Source of the DNA: Carya illinoinensis
Taxonomy: Eukaryota > Streptophyta > Magnoliopsida > Fagales > Juglandaceae
Reading direction: 5' to 3'
DNA length: 64,000 bases
NCBI RefSeq assembly: GCF_018687715.1
Contig: NC_056765.1
Coordinates: 19,323,894-19,387,893 of the forward strand
The position numbers and the translations under genes are program-made. This document shows positions 11,710-22,920 of this stretch, in pieces; positions within the stretch are counted from its first letter, which is position 1; every line of letters starts with the position of its first letter. Below the pieces are notes generated by a model. It did not search any database. It saw only the letters and a program-made list of their open reading frames with translations, and was not told where the DNA came from.

Positions 11710-12490
11710 TCTTAGTATATAGCAAAAGTGTTTACTTCGAGTGTAAAATCTTAGATTGAGTGCAGTTGTTCCATGACCTTTTTTTTTTTTTTTTTATCGT
11801 TGTTGTTCTTCTAAAATCATCCTTATTGATGGTGAAGTGTGCTAAAAGGTAATACTAGAGCTGTAACGTCCTGGTCCTGGAGGTCCAGAGAGTTAACTCC
11901 TATCACTTGAGATCATCTCCATAACACAATTATATATACTCCAAATACTCCATAACATATAAATCAAATTGTTTCAATCAAACATTTATATTCTTCCACA
12001 AGGACACCAAAGAAAACCTCAACAAAGCGAACTAAAATCCTTCATAAAAACTCCAAAAATATCCACCTCTCAAAATACTCAAATCACATAAAAAAAATAA
12101 ATCTACTAAACAGGACTCTCCAATAACTACCTGTACCCTTTGGCACTTATTTCTCTACAATTAGTTAATATTTCTTCAGCTTCCTACTCTTGATTTCTAA
12201 TTGAACCATTAACATTATCTGAAAAATATTGTGGACATAAGGTGGTGAGTTATCAACAACTTAGTAAGCAGAGGACATATATTAGTATGTAAACATGAGC
12301 ATTTACAGAATCCAGAATGCTGAAAAAAAAAATTTACTTTCAGAATGCCAAATCAAAGCATGTTAACAAAATATCAGAGCAAATCTTTCAGAAAACATTC
12401 TTATTCCAAAAATTATTTGGCATATCAAAATCTAAGAAGTCATTTTCATATCATCTCAGAACATCATATTAGAACAGATATCATATTTAA

Positions 12491-12842
12491 CCTTCATGGT
12501 AAGGTTATAAACAACCATTATAGTCATGGTGGGGTCTTATGCCACTATTATACCCGTGACTGGGCCGTATACTATGTTTAACCCCCGTGATAGGGTTATA
12601 AACCACTTGGATACCCGTGAAGGGGCCATATGTAACAATTATACCTGTGGTTAGGTCGTATACCATATTTAACCCCCATAGTAGGGTTATAAACCATCAT
12701 TATATCCTGGCGGAGCCGTATGCCACTATTATACATATGGCGGGGCCATATACCACTATTATCACCCGTGGTAAGATCATATACCACTATTATCACCCAT
12801 GGTAAGGCTGTATACCACTACTATCACCTGTGGTAGGGCCAT
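12491..12842. repeat. Degenerate tandem repeats within LTR A
   Basis: About ten imperfect units of roughly 33-38 bp combine CCCGTGG (or CCCATGG), GGGCCGTATACCA and CTATTATA. LTR C has the same array in shorter form. The units follow one another without unique spacers. Confidence 0.8.
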
Positions 12843-13618
12843 AATGAAACAGAACAAAAATAGATTCAAATACCGAAAAAAAAAGTCATGCCAAAGGTTT
12901 TTCAGATTCCATATCATATCAAAATTGAGTACTAAATAGATTTAGATCATTTTACATATTTTAAAAACTGATTCAGAACATCTTCACATCACATGCAAAA
13001 ATTTTCAGATTTCATATTTGCTCTTTTGTACAATCCAAAAATAAAATGTCAAAAATAAGTTCATGTTTACACCAGTCATGATAGAAAATACTTTTTTCTT
13101 ATACAAAGTTTCATCAGTAATGCAGAACACATGACTGAGATTATTTTCACATTTTTTTTTCAAAACATACCACACACATTTTTCAAAAATCAACCTCAGT
13201 CCTTTCTTTTATGTAAAGTCTAGTATAGGAACCCCGATTACATGGACTTTTTACTTCTCTAAATTTTTTTCCCATGACCATGCCAAATGAATATTAATCG
13301 TCACCTATAAAATAAACACGTACTTACTTAAATCCCTCATTAAACATAGATTTTGATATTGAAGTCTGAAATACTAAAATAACTTATTTTTCTTCAAATC
13401 TAAAATTCTCATAACCCTAAAATATCACAACTTTCCAAATTAATCGATATCCACTTAATATCTACGACTAATATATTAAACATTAATTTACTTTTGTTAA
13501 AAAAAAAAAACTTCCTAGAGAGTAGTTATGCAATGTCGGTCGTGGCAGCCAATGTGATTTCTCGTTGCAGTTTCTGGAAACAAATGTCGACTACTATCCA
13601 AGGAGGGCATAACATGAA

Positions 13619-13622
<4 letters not shown>

Positions 13623-13682
<60 letters not shown>
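13623..13682. repeat. (GA)n microsatellite, 60 bp
   Basis: This is a pure GA dinucleotide run in LTR A just before the copia B insertion point. LTR C has a broken GA-rich run at about 17,330-17,360, and LTR F has the complementary (CT)n. Confidence 0.97.
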
Positions 13683-13684
<2 letters not shown>

Positions 13685-13701
13685 CTTACCAAGGGACAGA
13701 G

Positions 13702-14072
13702 TAACACAAAAGGAAAAAGAGAGAGTAGAGTAAACAGGATTCAAGCCATAGAAGAAATGAAAAGAAAACTTTTGTTTTCTTTGTATTCCATTGAATCGAA
13801 TGTCTGTACATTATATGGAAATCAACATTGCCTGCTACCACTACCTTAACTAAATAACTAACTATACAGTTCACTAATAAGGACAAAATAGCAAAACAGA
13901 AATAGATACATAAAGAATAAAAGAATGTTGTAGAATCTTCTGGGATCTCAGCCTTTCTCTCGTGTACATGTTGTAGGGAGTAAACAACTTGTAGCTTGAG
14001 CTATAGAGTGTAAACTACCTACAATTGATGTCTTAGGGAGCAAATGGCTTGTGGTATCAGCTAGTTGTAATA
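13702..14072 (-). repeat. 3' LTR of copia B (371 bp)
   Basis: On the coding (minus) strand it follows the polypurine tract GTGAGGGGA, starts TATTACAACTAGC and ends CTTTTGTGTTA. The last 137 bp match the remnant at 27,248-27,384. Confidence 0.75.
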
Positions 14073-14099
14073 TCCCCTCACAAGATGGAGAATGGAGAT

Positions 14100-15117
14100 T
14101 GACAATTCTCATCTTGAGTAAATGAGACTGAAGAAGAGATGATGGTAAAGCTGTAGTAAGTAGATCAGCTCATTGGAGATGGGTAGGAACATGAGCTATG
14201 GAAATGGAGCCTTCAAGGATTTTATCCCTAATAACATGACAGTCCAACTCAATGTGTTTGGTGCGCTCGTGGAAGACAGGGTTTGATGCAATATGGAGAG
14301 CAGCCTGGCTATCACAATAGAGTGTGGCTGCTTGAGGATGCGATACATGCAGATCAACAAGAATGAAACGAATCCAAGTGTGTTTAGAAGATGTGGTAGC
14401 CATTGCTCTATACTCAGCTTCAGCTGAGGAATGGGACACAACAGTCTGCTTCTTGGATTTCCAAGAAATTAGAGAGTGACCCAAAAATACATAATATCCA
14501 ATAACTGACTTGCGGGTGTCAGGGCAGGATGCCCAATCAGAATCACAATATGCAACTAGTTGTAATTCAGAGCAAGCAGACAATAATAGGCCTTCACGAG
14601 GTGCAACTTTGATTTATTTTAAGACTTTATGAGCAGCAACTAAATGGCTTGTGGTAGGCTTATCCATAAACTAACTAAAAGTTTGAATTGGATAGCTAAT
14701 GTCTGGGCGAGTGATGGTCAAATATAATAACCTGCCAATGAGTCTTCAATACACAGAGGGATTAGTAAGAGGCACACCATCATCTTTATTGAACTTTAAA
14801 TTTTGTTCCATGGGAATTTTGGCAGGTTTTGATCCTAAAACACAAGAATCAGCAAGAATATCTTGTGCATGGTGATCAAGCTACCTCAATGCCAAGAAAG
14901 TATCTCAAGGTCCCAAGATCTTTGATTCTAAACTTATCATGCAAACAGTCTTTGATAGCAGTTATAGAGTCCATTGAATCACTAGCAACTAAAATATTTT
15001 CAACATAAACAATTGAAGCTGTGAAACAAGTCCTGGTAATCACAGTAAAAAGATTATAATCAGCCTTTGAATGAGTGGAACCAAAATCTAGAAGGCATGA
15101 AGTAAGTTTGGCATACC
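14100..15117 (-). pseudogene. Copia B pol, C-terminal RT and RNase H fragment
   Basis: Minus-strand sequence resumes the RT directly after the LTR C insertion: AKLTSCLLDFG, then IVYVENILVAS where YVDD is expected (the second catalytic Asp region reads VEN), then KFRIKDLGTLRYFLGIEVA. RNase H follows at 14,583-14,170 with [24 protein letters not shown] and [11 protein letters not shown]. Stops and frameshifts lie between 14,876 and 14,583. The substituted YVDD alone would abolish reverse transcription. Confidence 0.85.
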
Positions 15118-15773
15118 TGTAACGCCCTGGTCCCGAAGGGGTCGGAGAGTTAACTTTTTTAAACCTAAAAACATCTCCAATAACACAACCATATATAATC
15201 CAAGGACTCCAAAATAACAAATTCATTTATTCAAACCAAGTGTACTTGTTCTTCCATCAACATACAGAAGTAAAACCTCAATAAAATAAATTAAAGTCTC
15301 CTCCAATACTCATAAATATCCATAACTCAAAACACCAAAATGACATAAATAATAAATCTATCAAATAAAACTCCCCAATAGCTACTTATACCCTCTGGCA
15401 CTTATTCCTCAACGATCTTCGAATATTGTTAACAGTTCCTACTCTTAGCTCCCAGTTGAAGCATCAAAATTATCTGAAAAATATTATGGAAATAAGAGGT
15501 TTGTTATCAACAACTCAGTAAGCAAAGAACATATACTAGAGTGTAATCGTGAGCATTTATGGAGTTCAGAATACAGAACAAAACACTTACCTTTAGAATG
15601 CTAAAATCAGAACACTTGCTTTTAGAATGCAAACATGTATCAAAATATCAGAGCAAAACTATCAGAAACAATCTTATTCAAAAAATAATCCCTTGGCATA
15701 GCATAAATGATGATGATCATCATCATCATATCAGAGCATCAAAACAAAACATCATATCAGAACAGAGTCCATG

Positions 15774-16010
15774 TATAACCCCCGTGGTAGGTTGTGCATC
15801 AGCGGATAACCAGGCAGAATATAATCACTCTGTCACCAAGGTGTGCACTCAAACAGAAAGCACTACTATAACCCATGGTAAGGCCTTATCCACTATTATA
15901 ACCATGGTTGGGCCGTATCTACTATTATAACCCGTGGTTGGGCCGTATCCACTATTATAACCCATGGTAGGGCGGTATCCACTATTATTACCCATGGTTG
16001 GGTCGTAACT
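15774..16010. repeat. Tandem repeats within LTR C
   Basis: Imperfect units of about 32 bp follow the pattern CACTATTATAACCCGTGG then TTGGGCCGTATC, with about six recognisable copies. The array is homologous to the longer one in LTR A. Confidence 0.8.
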
Positions 16011-17556
16011 GAATAAAGCGGAAGCAGAATCAAATTCATAATCAGAAAGTCATGTCAAAGGTTTTTCAACTTACACATCATATCAGAACAAAATACTAAG
16101 TAGCTTCAAATCATTTCATATATTTAACAAAAAAAAAAATCAAAGTAACTTCATCTTAACCACAACAAAACTTTAAGAATCCCATTTTCGCTCTTTTTAC
16201 AAAGTTCATAAACAATATGCAAAAATAAGCTCATGTCTACACTACTCATGACAAAAGTACTTTCTCCTTTATACAGAGTTCATGAATAATACCAAAACAA
16301 ATAATTGAGGTTGTTTTTCACAATTCTATTCAAAAATCAAAATGCATATTTTCTAAAGTCAACCTCGTGTCATTTTCTTTTTATGTAAAGTCTAGTATAG
16401 GAACCCCGCTTACCTGAACTTCTTAGTTTCTCTGAATCTCCTCAAAATAGTGTTAAACGAATATCAATAATCACCTATAAAAATTCATATAACTTGAATA
16501 AATCTCCAAACGAACATACAACCCATATTTACACCTAAAATACCTATTTTAATTCCACAAAGCCTAAAATTCTCTTAACTGTATAAATGCTATCACTTTC
16601 TAAATTCCTCAATATTTTCTTAATCGAAAACCTATTGAAGCACTTAATCGAATACATATTTTATTCTACACAAAAAAAATCGATACATATAGATATTTCA
16701 AAATGATTAAAAATACCCATAATATATTATAGATTAATATATAGAATACAAATATCATATCCATTCCTTCAAATATCGTTAAAAGTATATTCTCTTATCT
16801 GAGTTTATAAAAATAATTGGTAGGAAATATTCTATTCATAAAAATAGACTTCATAATATTTAATAAAATAATAATAACTAACACAGTTTAAAATCCTTTA
16901 ATTTATTTTCTATAAGGAAAACAATTTACTATAAAAGTGGATTTATAGGCTTGACAAAATACTCCAAACCCGACTTAAACACAGCTCCAAATAAAAACTA
17001 AACCCATCTCAAGAAAAACACCAGTTCAAAACTTTCAAAGTTCGCTTAGCAACTAAGGGACAAATATGTCGTTAGAAAATAAAAGCCTGCCCTACTACTA
17101 AAAAAATACTAGGATTACTAAAAATATACTAGATTCTCCCTTCAAACAAGAGCAACGCGCATCATAGGCAGCAAAACTTACCCATGAGAAGAAATGTGTA
17201 GCAATCTACCCAAGGAGAGGACCTGCAGCGTGTAGTGCTACCCAGGAGAAGATAGAGTTGCTGAGGTGGTGCGGCGAAGACGCCACTGCTCTGGGTGGTT
17301 GACCACGAGAGAGATAGGTGAGCGAGAGGGAGATCACAGAGAAAGAGAGAGAGGGAGAGAAGTTCGGTCAGTTGCTCACCAAGGGACAGTGATGAGGCGT
17401 GCGATCAGTCTGGAGCTACGTACGGTGGCTTCTGTCATGTAACATGGTTAAAAAAAGAAGGCGCACAGGGAGAGCTTTCCTTGCTCTGTTTTGAGGTGCC
17501 CGAAACAGAGGGTGATAGAGGCTTGTCTTCCATCGTGTAGAGGAGAGAGCTCAACA

Positions 17557-18054
17557 TATCACGAAACAAAAAGCAAAGAAATCAAGAACAAGCAAGTGGG
17601 ACATGAGGACACTAAACATCAAGGCTGCAACTCACAGAGCAGTACATGCAGCAGCCAAAGCAGACCTACAAGAGCCTGCAACACTCAAGGAAAGCATGTA
17701 GCTGAAAAAGTAAATAAAGTGTGCTGCAAAGCACAAAAAGAAGAAAGCAACAAAAAGCAGAAAGTGTTGACACAGAAACACAAAACATCAATTGAAGGAA
17801 CACATGACTGCACAGAAAAAGAAGTCAGGATCTCGATGCACAAGGCACTGCATACACCATGCTGAGATTTACAATCTGCAATGCAGTAGCAGAATAGAAA
17901 GATGTATTTTGGAAGTTTTCTTTTTTTGCATTTTAGTTCTTGTAACAGTGTATATATATATCAGTTCTATGTAACATAAATGAGTATGAGAAAAGAGTTT
18001 CTCCACACCACTTGTTCATCTCAGATTTTATGTTTTCTATTTTCTGTTTTAACA
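17557..18054 (+). repeat. 5' LTR of copia D (498 bp)
   Basis: It begins TATCACGAAACAAAAAGC and ends TTTTCTGTTTTAACA. It has an open frame continuous with the flanking LTR C sequence (ATG at 17,491) because the LTR carries the tail-coding frame also used at the 3' end. TATATATATA at 17,951-17,960 is the only TATA-like stretch. Confidence 0.96.
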
Positions 18055-18069
18055 TGGTATCAGAGCAGG
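18055..18069 (+). other. Primer-binding site of copia D (initiator Met-tRNA type)
   Basis: TGGTATCAGAGCAGG directly follows the 5' LTR with no gap. This matches the 3' end complement of plant initiator methionine tRNA, the usual copia primer. Confidence 0.95.
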
Positions 18070-18126
18070 ACTTCAATCCTGTTTTGTTTCCTTAAAGCTT
18101 GCAAACAGAACATCAACTCATAAGTC

Positions 18127-21100
18127 ATGACATCCTCTTCTTCTTCTTCTCCTCCTTCCCTCGAGGACCCAAATAGTCCCTTCTTCCTGCATCACAGTGA
18201 CAATGCCAATACTGTCATTGTTTCACCACCATTAACTGGTTCAAACTATATTTCTTGGAGCAGATCATTCATGCTCTCCATTTCCATAAAAAACAAATCA
18301 GGATTTCTGGATGGCTCCATTACTACTCCTGAATTGACAGATTCTTCCTATGTTTCATGGCTAAGATGCAATAACATACTACTTGCATGGATTCTAAATT
18401 CTGTTTCAAAGGACATTGCATCTAATGTGTTTTTCATGACTTCAGCTGAGCAAGTTTGGGACAAGCTCAAGGAACGCTTTGCACAACCTGATGAAGCTCG
18501 GATCTATCACCTCCAACACAAGCTCAGTGGCATTGTGCAGGGACACCTCTCTGTAAGTGATTATTTCACTCAGCTTAATGCCATTTGGGAAGAATTACAT
18601 AGCTATAGGCCTCTTCCATGCTGTTCTTGTGGTAAATGCACCTGTGATGCCTTAAAAAATGTTGGTGAAGTCCAACAAGGAGACTATGTGTTTAAATTTT
18701 TAATGGGATTGAATGACAGCTATGATGCTGTAAGGGGACAAATCATTCTCCTAAGTCCCTTGCCTTCATTAGATAAAACTTTTTCACTCATTTTGCAAGA
18801 GGAAAGGCAAAGGCAAGCAAGAAACACAGCCTTGCCTACCTCAGAACCTTCTGCCTTACTTGCCTACCAGAACTTCCCAAAGAAAAAGGATAGGTCAGAA
18901 CTGGTTTGTCACCACTGTGGTAAGGTTGGGCACACGAAAGATAAATGCTACAGATTGGTGGGATTTCCACCAAACTTCAAATTTACCAAAACAAAAGGAA
19001 CTTCTACTGCACCTTATTCTGCAAATCAAGTCACTGCTCAGCCTGCTGGTTCACCTCATGAAGCATCTACTCCAAGTGTTTCTCAGTTGAAACTCTCTCA
19101 GGAACAGGCACGACATCTCATGCATCTTGTCAATACTCAATTTCCACAACTAAACTTGGGACAAGACAAACCTGTACTGCCTACTCCTGCTGCAACCTCT
19201 GAACCAAGCTCATCGACCATTTCTTTTTCAAACCCTGCAGGTAACCACCACTGCCTCTCGTCTCCTTTTACTCTAAAACACAACTCACCTCCTGAACACA
19301 TTGGCAACTATGAGACACCATGGATCATGGACACAGGAGCCACTGATCACATGGTGTGCTCCACTTCATACCTTGATGAACTTGCCCCTTGCACACAAAC
19401 CTTTGTCCAACTTCCAAATGGCACAAAGGCCCAAGTCACACACATTGGGACTGTCAAGCTATCAGACTTCTTGATTCTGACTGGTGTCCTCTGTGTGCCT
19501 TCATTCACATTCAATCTCATCTCAGTCAGTAAACTCACTCAAAAACCAGATATTTCTCTGTTTTGCTCAAAAAACCTTTGCTTCATTCAGGTCCTCTCTA
19601 CATGGATGATGATTGGACTTGCTAAGGTCCATAATGGCCTCTATCATCTGCTGCCTCCTTCCCATAACAGCAACAACAACCTTTCTTTAGCTTTCCTTAA
19701 TCAAGCTCGAGTCAACCAAGCAGCTGTGCCAACAACAACCCTTCAGGCTGTGCAACAGGATTTTGATTTATGGCATTTTAGATTAGGACACTTGTCCTCA
19801 CAAAGAATGAATTTAATTCATTCTCTTGTTCCTAATGTAAAATCCAAAGACTTGCCTTGTTGTAAGATCTGCCCTTTGGCTAAGCAGAAACACCTTCCTT
19901 TTCCTTCAAGTGTATCCACTAGTACTTTCCCTTTTGACTTAATCCATTGTGATATATGGGGCCCATATTCCCAAGCATCGATTCAGGGTTTTCATTATTT
20001 TTTAACTATTGTGGATGATTATTCAAGAATCACATGGGTTTTCTTAATGAAACTAAAATCAGATACAAGGCCTATTCTACAATCCTTCTTCCAATTAATT
20101 CAAACTCAGTTCAATAGCAAGGTCAAGAAAATCAGAACTGATAATGGCCTTGAATTCGACATGAGGGATTTTTATAAAGAAAATGGCATCATACACCAAA
20201 AGTCATGCGTGTATACCCCTCAACAGAATGGTGTAGTTGAGAGAAAACACCAACACCTCTTGAATGTTGCCAGGTCACTCCTTTTTCAAGCTGGACTTCC
20301 TACTTCATTTTGGGGAGATGCCATCTTGACTGCAGCCTATATCATCAATAGGCTCCCCACTCCTCTCCTTTCAAATAAAACTCCCTATGAAAAGCTCTTT
20401 GGATCACCTCCTTCCTATGACCACCTTCGGGTTTTTGGCTGCCTAAGCTATGCTAGCACTTCTAAGCACCAAAGAACCAAGTTTGAACCTCGAGCTAAGC
20501 CATGCATTTTTTTAGGATATCCTGCACACATCAAAGGCTACAAACTCTATGATATGGAAAATCACACCACTTTCATTTCTAGAAATGTAGTGTTCCATGA
20601 ATCCACCTTTCCTTTTCATTCCTCCACTTCCACTCCTTCTTCTCAAACTTCTTCAGACCTTCATGCTTCCTTCCCTCAGAATTTGGTTTTACCTCCACCA
20701 CCACCAGATGATTCTTTTTCACATTCTCCTATTCTGCAGTTTGACATATCCCTTCCACCTGAACTACCATCCGAGCCACCTGATCTCGAATCACCCTTAG
20801 CTGCCACCTCCCCTGATACACCTCCTGCTTCACCTCATCCTAATGAAATGCATACCACCTTGCCTCTTCGAAGATCCACCAGAGATAGGCACCAACCTGC
20901 CTATCTCCATCAATACCACTGTCAGGTTGCAGAAACTATGCCTCTACAAGCAGCCTACTCACATTCCACATTTCACCCACTTAGTCATCATCTCACCTAC
21001 AAAAATCTCTCTTCATCTCATCAATCTTTTTCAGTTTCCCTCTCACTCTCTTCTGAGCCTAATTCCTACAGTGAAGCTGTAAAATTCAAACATTGGCAAG

Positions 21101-22920
21101 ATGCCATGCATGATGAACTCAGTGCCTTAGAGGAAAATAACACTTGGACTGTTACTTCACTTCCTCCCAATAAAACTGCCATTGGTTGTAAGTATGTTTA
21201 TAAAGTCAAGCTTAAATCAGATGGCTCTCTCGAGAGACACAAAGCCAGGCTTGTTGCCAAGGGATATACACAAAGAGAAGGGTTTGACTTCCAAGAAACA
21301 TTCAGTCCAATGGCTAAACTCACTACAGTCCGTGTCTTCCTTGCATTGGCATCTATTCATAACTGGTCCTTATCTCAAATGGATGTCCATAATGCCTTTT
21401 TACATGGGGATCTTGATGAGGAAATTTATATGGAAATGCCACCAGGTTATCACACTCCAAGAGAGCAGATTGAGGGGGAGAAACTTGTATGCAAACTGAA
21501 CAAGTCTCTTTATGGACTTAAACAAGCTTCAAGACAATGGTTTTCCAAATTTTCTAACTCCCTCACCTCTATTGGTTTTCATCAATCCAAGTCTGACTAT
21601 TCTTTGTTTACTAAGGTTAGTCAAAAAGGATTTATTGCTCTCTTAGTATATGTTGATGACATCATAGTTGGAAGCAACTCTCAAGATGAAATCGACTCAA
21701 TCAAAGCTCACCTTCACAGCAAATTCAGAATCAAAGACCTTGGACCTCTTAAATATTTCCTAGGCCTAGAAGTTGCCAGATCATCCTCTGGAATCAACAT
21801 CTGTCAAAGAAAATACACCCTTGAAGTCTTGGAAGATGCAGGGTTACTTGGCACAAAAGCAGTCTCTACACCCATTGAATTGAATCACAAGCTAAGTCAC
21901 AACTCGAGTGAGCTTCTACAAGACCCTACAGCCTATAGAAGGCTTATCGGAAGGCTCATTTATTTGACAATCACTAGGCCAGACATCACTTATGCAGTGA
22001 ATGTTCTGAGCCAATTCATGGATAAGCCCTCACAGACTCACATGCACTCAGCCTATAGGGTTCTCAGATATCTTAAAGGCTCCATTGGCCAGGGAATTTT
22101 CTTGTCCTCAAAATCATCCTTGCACTTAAAAGCATATAGTGACTCTGATTGGGCTGCTTGTCCCGAAACTAGGAGATCTGTCACAGGTTTTTGTGTGTTC
22201 ATTGGAGACTCATTGATAAGCTGGAAATCAAAGAAACAAGCAACTGTTTCTAGGTCCTCAGCTGAGGCAGAGTATAGGGCTTTAGCCTCCACAAGTTGTG
22301 AAATCATATGGCTCATTGGTTTGCTAAGAGATTTCAACATCAAGCATGAGCAATCTGCCCTCTTGTTCTGTGACAATCAAGCAGCCATTCACATTACAAG
22401 GAATCCTATTTTCCATGAGAGAACTAAGCACATAGAGCTAGATTGTCACTTTGTTCGAGAGAAGGTCCTAGCTGGAATCATCACTCCAGTCCACATAGCC
22501 TCAAAATTCCAATTAGCTGACATTTTCACTAAGGCTCTCACATCTTCTACTCTTCAGTTCCTATTGTCCAAGATGGGAATCTTAAATATCTATGCCCATC
22601 TTGAGGGGGAGTATCACGAAACAAAAAGCAAAGAAATCAAGAACAAGCAAGTGGGACATGAGGACACTAAACATCAAGGCTGCAACTCACAGAGCAGTAC
22701 ATGCAGCAGCCAAAGCAGACCTGCAAGAGCCTGCAACACTCAAGGAAAGCATGTAGCTGAAAAAGTAAATAAAGTGTGCTGCAAAGCACAAAAAGAAGAA
22801 AGCAACAAAAAGCAGAAAGTGTTGACACAGAAACACAAAACATCAATTGAAGGAACACATGACTGCACAGAAAAAGAAGTCAGGATCTCGATGCACAAGG
22901 CACTGCATACACCATGCTGA
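18127..22920 (+). CDS. Copia D gag-pol polyprotein, intact, 1,597 aa
   Basis: It starts at the ATG 72 bp past the LTR. Domains in order: copia gag (about residues 15-245), CCHC zinc knuckle C261-x2-C264-x4-H269-x4-C274, aspartic protease DTGA at 402-405, pre-integrase HxxxH-type zinc region from D547 (DLWHFRLGH), integrase core with D609 (HCDIWG), D672 (RTDNG) and E705 (VVERKH), reverse transcriptase with YVDD at 1175-1178, and RNase H with D1341, E1380 (SSAEAEY) and D1416 (CDNQAA). It makes the virus-like particle, cDNA and integration machinery of the element. The frame does not stop at the polypurine tract. Residues 1496-1597 are encoded inside the 3' LTR and form a Lys/Gln/Cys-rich tail. 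No stop or frameshift interrupts it, unlike every other copia copy here. Confidence 0.95.
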   Translation: MTSSSSSSPPSLEDPNSPFFLHHSDNANTVIVSPPLTGSNYISWSRSFMLSISIKNKSGFLDGSITTPELTDSSYVSWLRCNNILLAWILNSVSKDIASNVFFMTSAEQVWDKLKERFAQPDEARIYHLQHKLSGIVQGHLSVSDYFTQLNAIWEELHSYRPLPCCSCGKCTCDALKNVGEVQQGDYVFKFLMGLNDSYDAVRGQIILLSPLPSLDKTFSLILQEERQRQARNTALPTSEPSALLAYQNFPKKKDRSELVCHHCGKVGHTKDKCYRLVGFPPNFKFTKTKGTSTAPYSANQVTAQPAGSPHEASTPSVSQLKLSQEQARHLMHLVNTQFPQLNLGQDKPVLPTPAATSEPSSSTISFSNPAGNHHCLSSPFTLKHNSPPEHIGNYETPWIMDTGATDHMVCSTSYLDELAPCTQTFVQLPNGTKAQVTHIGTVKLSDFLILTGVLCVPSFTFNLISVSKLTQKPDISLFCSKNLCFIQVLSTWMMIGLAKVHNGLYHLLPPSHNSNNNLSLAFLNQARVNQAAVPTTTLQAVQQDFDLWHFRLGHLSSQRMNLIHSLVPNVKSKDLPCCKICPLAKQKHLPFPSSVSTSTFPFDLIHCDIWGPYSQASIQGFHYFLTIVDDYSRITWVFLMKLKSDTRPILQSFFQLIQTQFNSKVKKIRTDNGLEFDMRDFYKENGIIHQKSCVYTPQQNGVVERKHQHLLNVARSLLFQAGLPTSFWGDAILTAAYIINRLPTPLLSNKTPYEKLFGSPPSYDHLRVFGCLSYASTSKHQRTKFEPRAKPCIFLGYPAHIKGYKLYDMENHTTFISRNVVFHESTFPFHSSTSTPSSQTSSDLHASFPQNLVLPPPPPDDSFSHSPILQFDISLPPELPSEPPDLESPLAATSPDTPPASPHPNEMHTTLPLRRSTRDRHQPAYLHQYHCQVAETMPLQAAYSHSTFHPLSHHLTYKNLSSSHQSFSVSLSLSSEPNSYSEAVKFKHWQDAMHDELSALEENNTWTVTSLPPNKTAIGCKYVYKVKLKSDGSLERHKARLVAKGYTQREGFDFQETFSPMAKLTTVRVFLALASIHNWSLSQMDVHNAFLHGDLDEEIYMEMPPGYHTPREQIEGEKLVCKLNKSLYGLKQASRQWFSKFSNSLTSIGFHQSKSDYSLFTKVSQKGFIALLVYVDDIIVGSNSQDEIDSIKAHLHSKFRIKDLGPLKYFLGLEVARSSSGINICQRKYTLEVLEDAGLLGTKAVSTPIELNHKLSHNSSELLQDPTAYRRLIGRLIYLTITRPDITYAVNVLSQFMDKPSQTHMHSAYRVLRYLKGSIGQGIFLSSKSSLHLKAYSDSDWAACPETRRSVTGFCVFIGDSLISWKSKKQATVSRSSAEAEYRALASTSCEIIWLIGLLRDFNIKHEQSALLFCDNQAAIHITRNPIFHERTKHIELDCHFVREKVLAGIITPVHIASKFQLADIFTKALTSSTLQFLLSKMGILNIYAHLEGEYHETKSKEIKNKQVGHEDTKHQGCNSQSSTCSSQSRPARACNTQGKHVAEKVNKVCCKAQKEESNKKQKVLTQKHKTSIEGTHDCTEKEVRISMHKALHTPC
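22601..22611 (+). other. Polypurine tract of copia D
   Basis: TTGAGGGGGAG directly precedes the 3' LTR and would prime plus-strand synthesis. It is translated as part of the gag-pol frame (LEGE). Confidence 0.9.

Noticed and set aside
12491..12842. Array that at first glance looks like regularly spaced repeats
   Set aside because: Units are contiguous and degenerate with no unique spacers, occur in an LTR, and the genome is a plant; not a CRISPR array.
13494..13744. Open frames on both strands across the (GA)n run
   Set aside because: Produced by the dinucleotide repeat, encoding Arg-Glu or Ser-Leu runs; not genes.
17491..17865. 124-codon open frame covering the start of the copia D 5' LTR
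   Set aside because: It is the LTR copy of the gag-pol tail frame joined to LTR C sequence with a chance ATG; not a separate gene.
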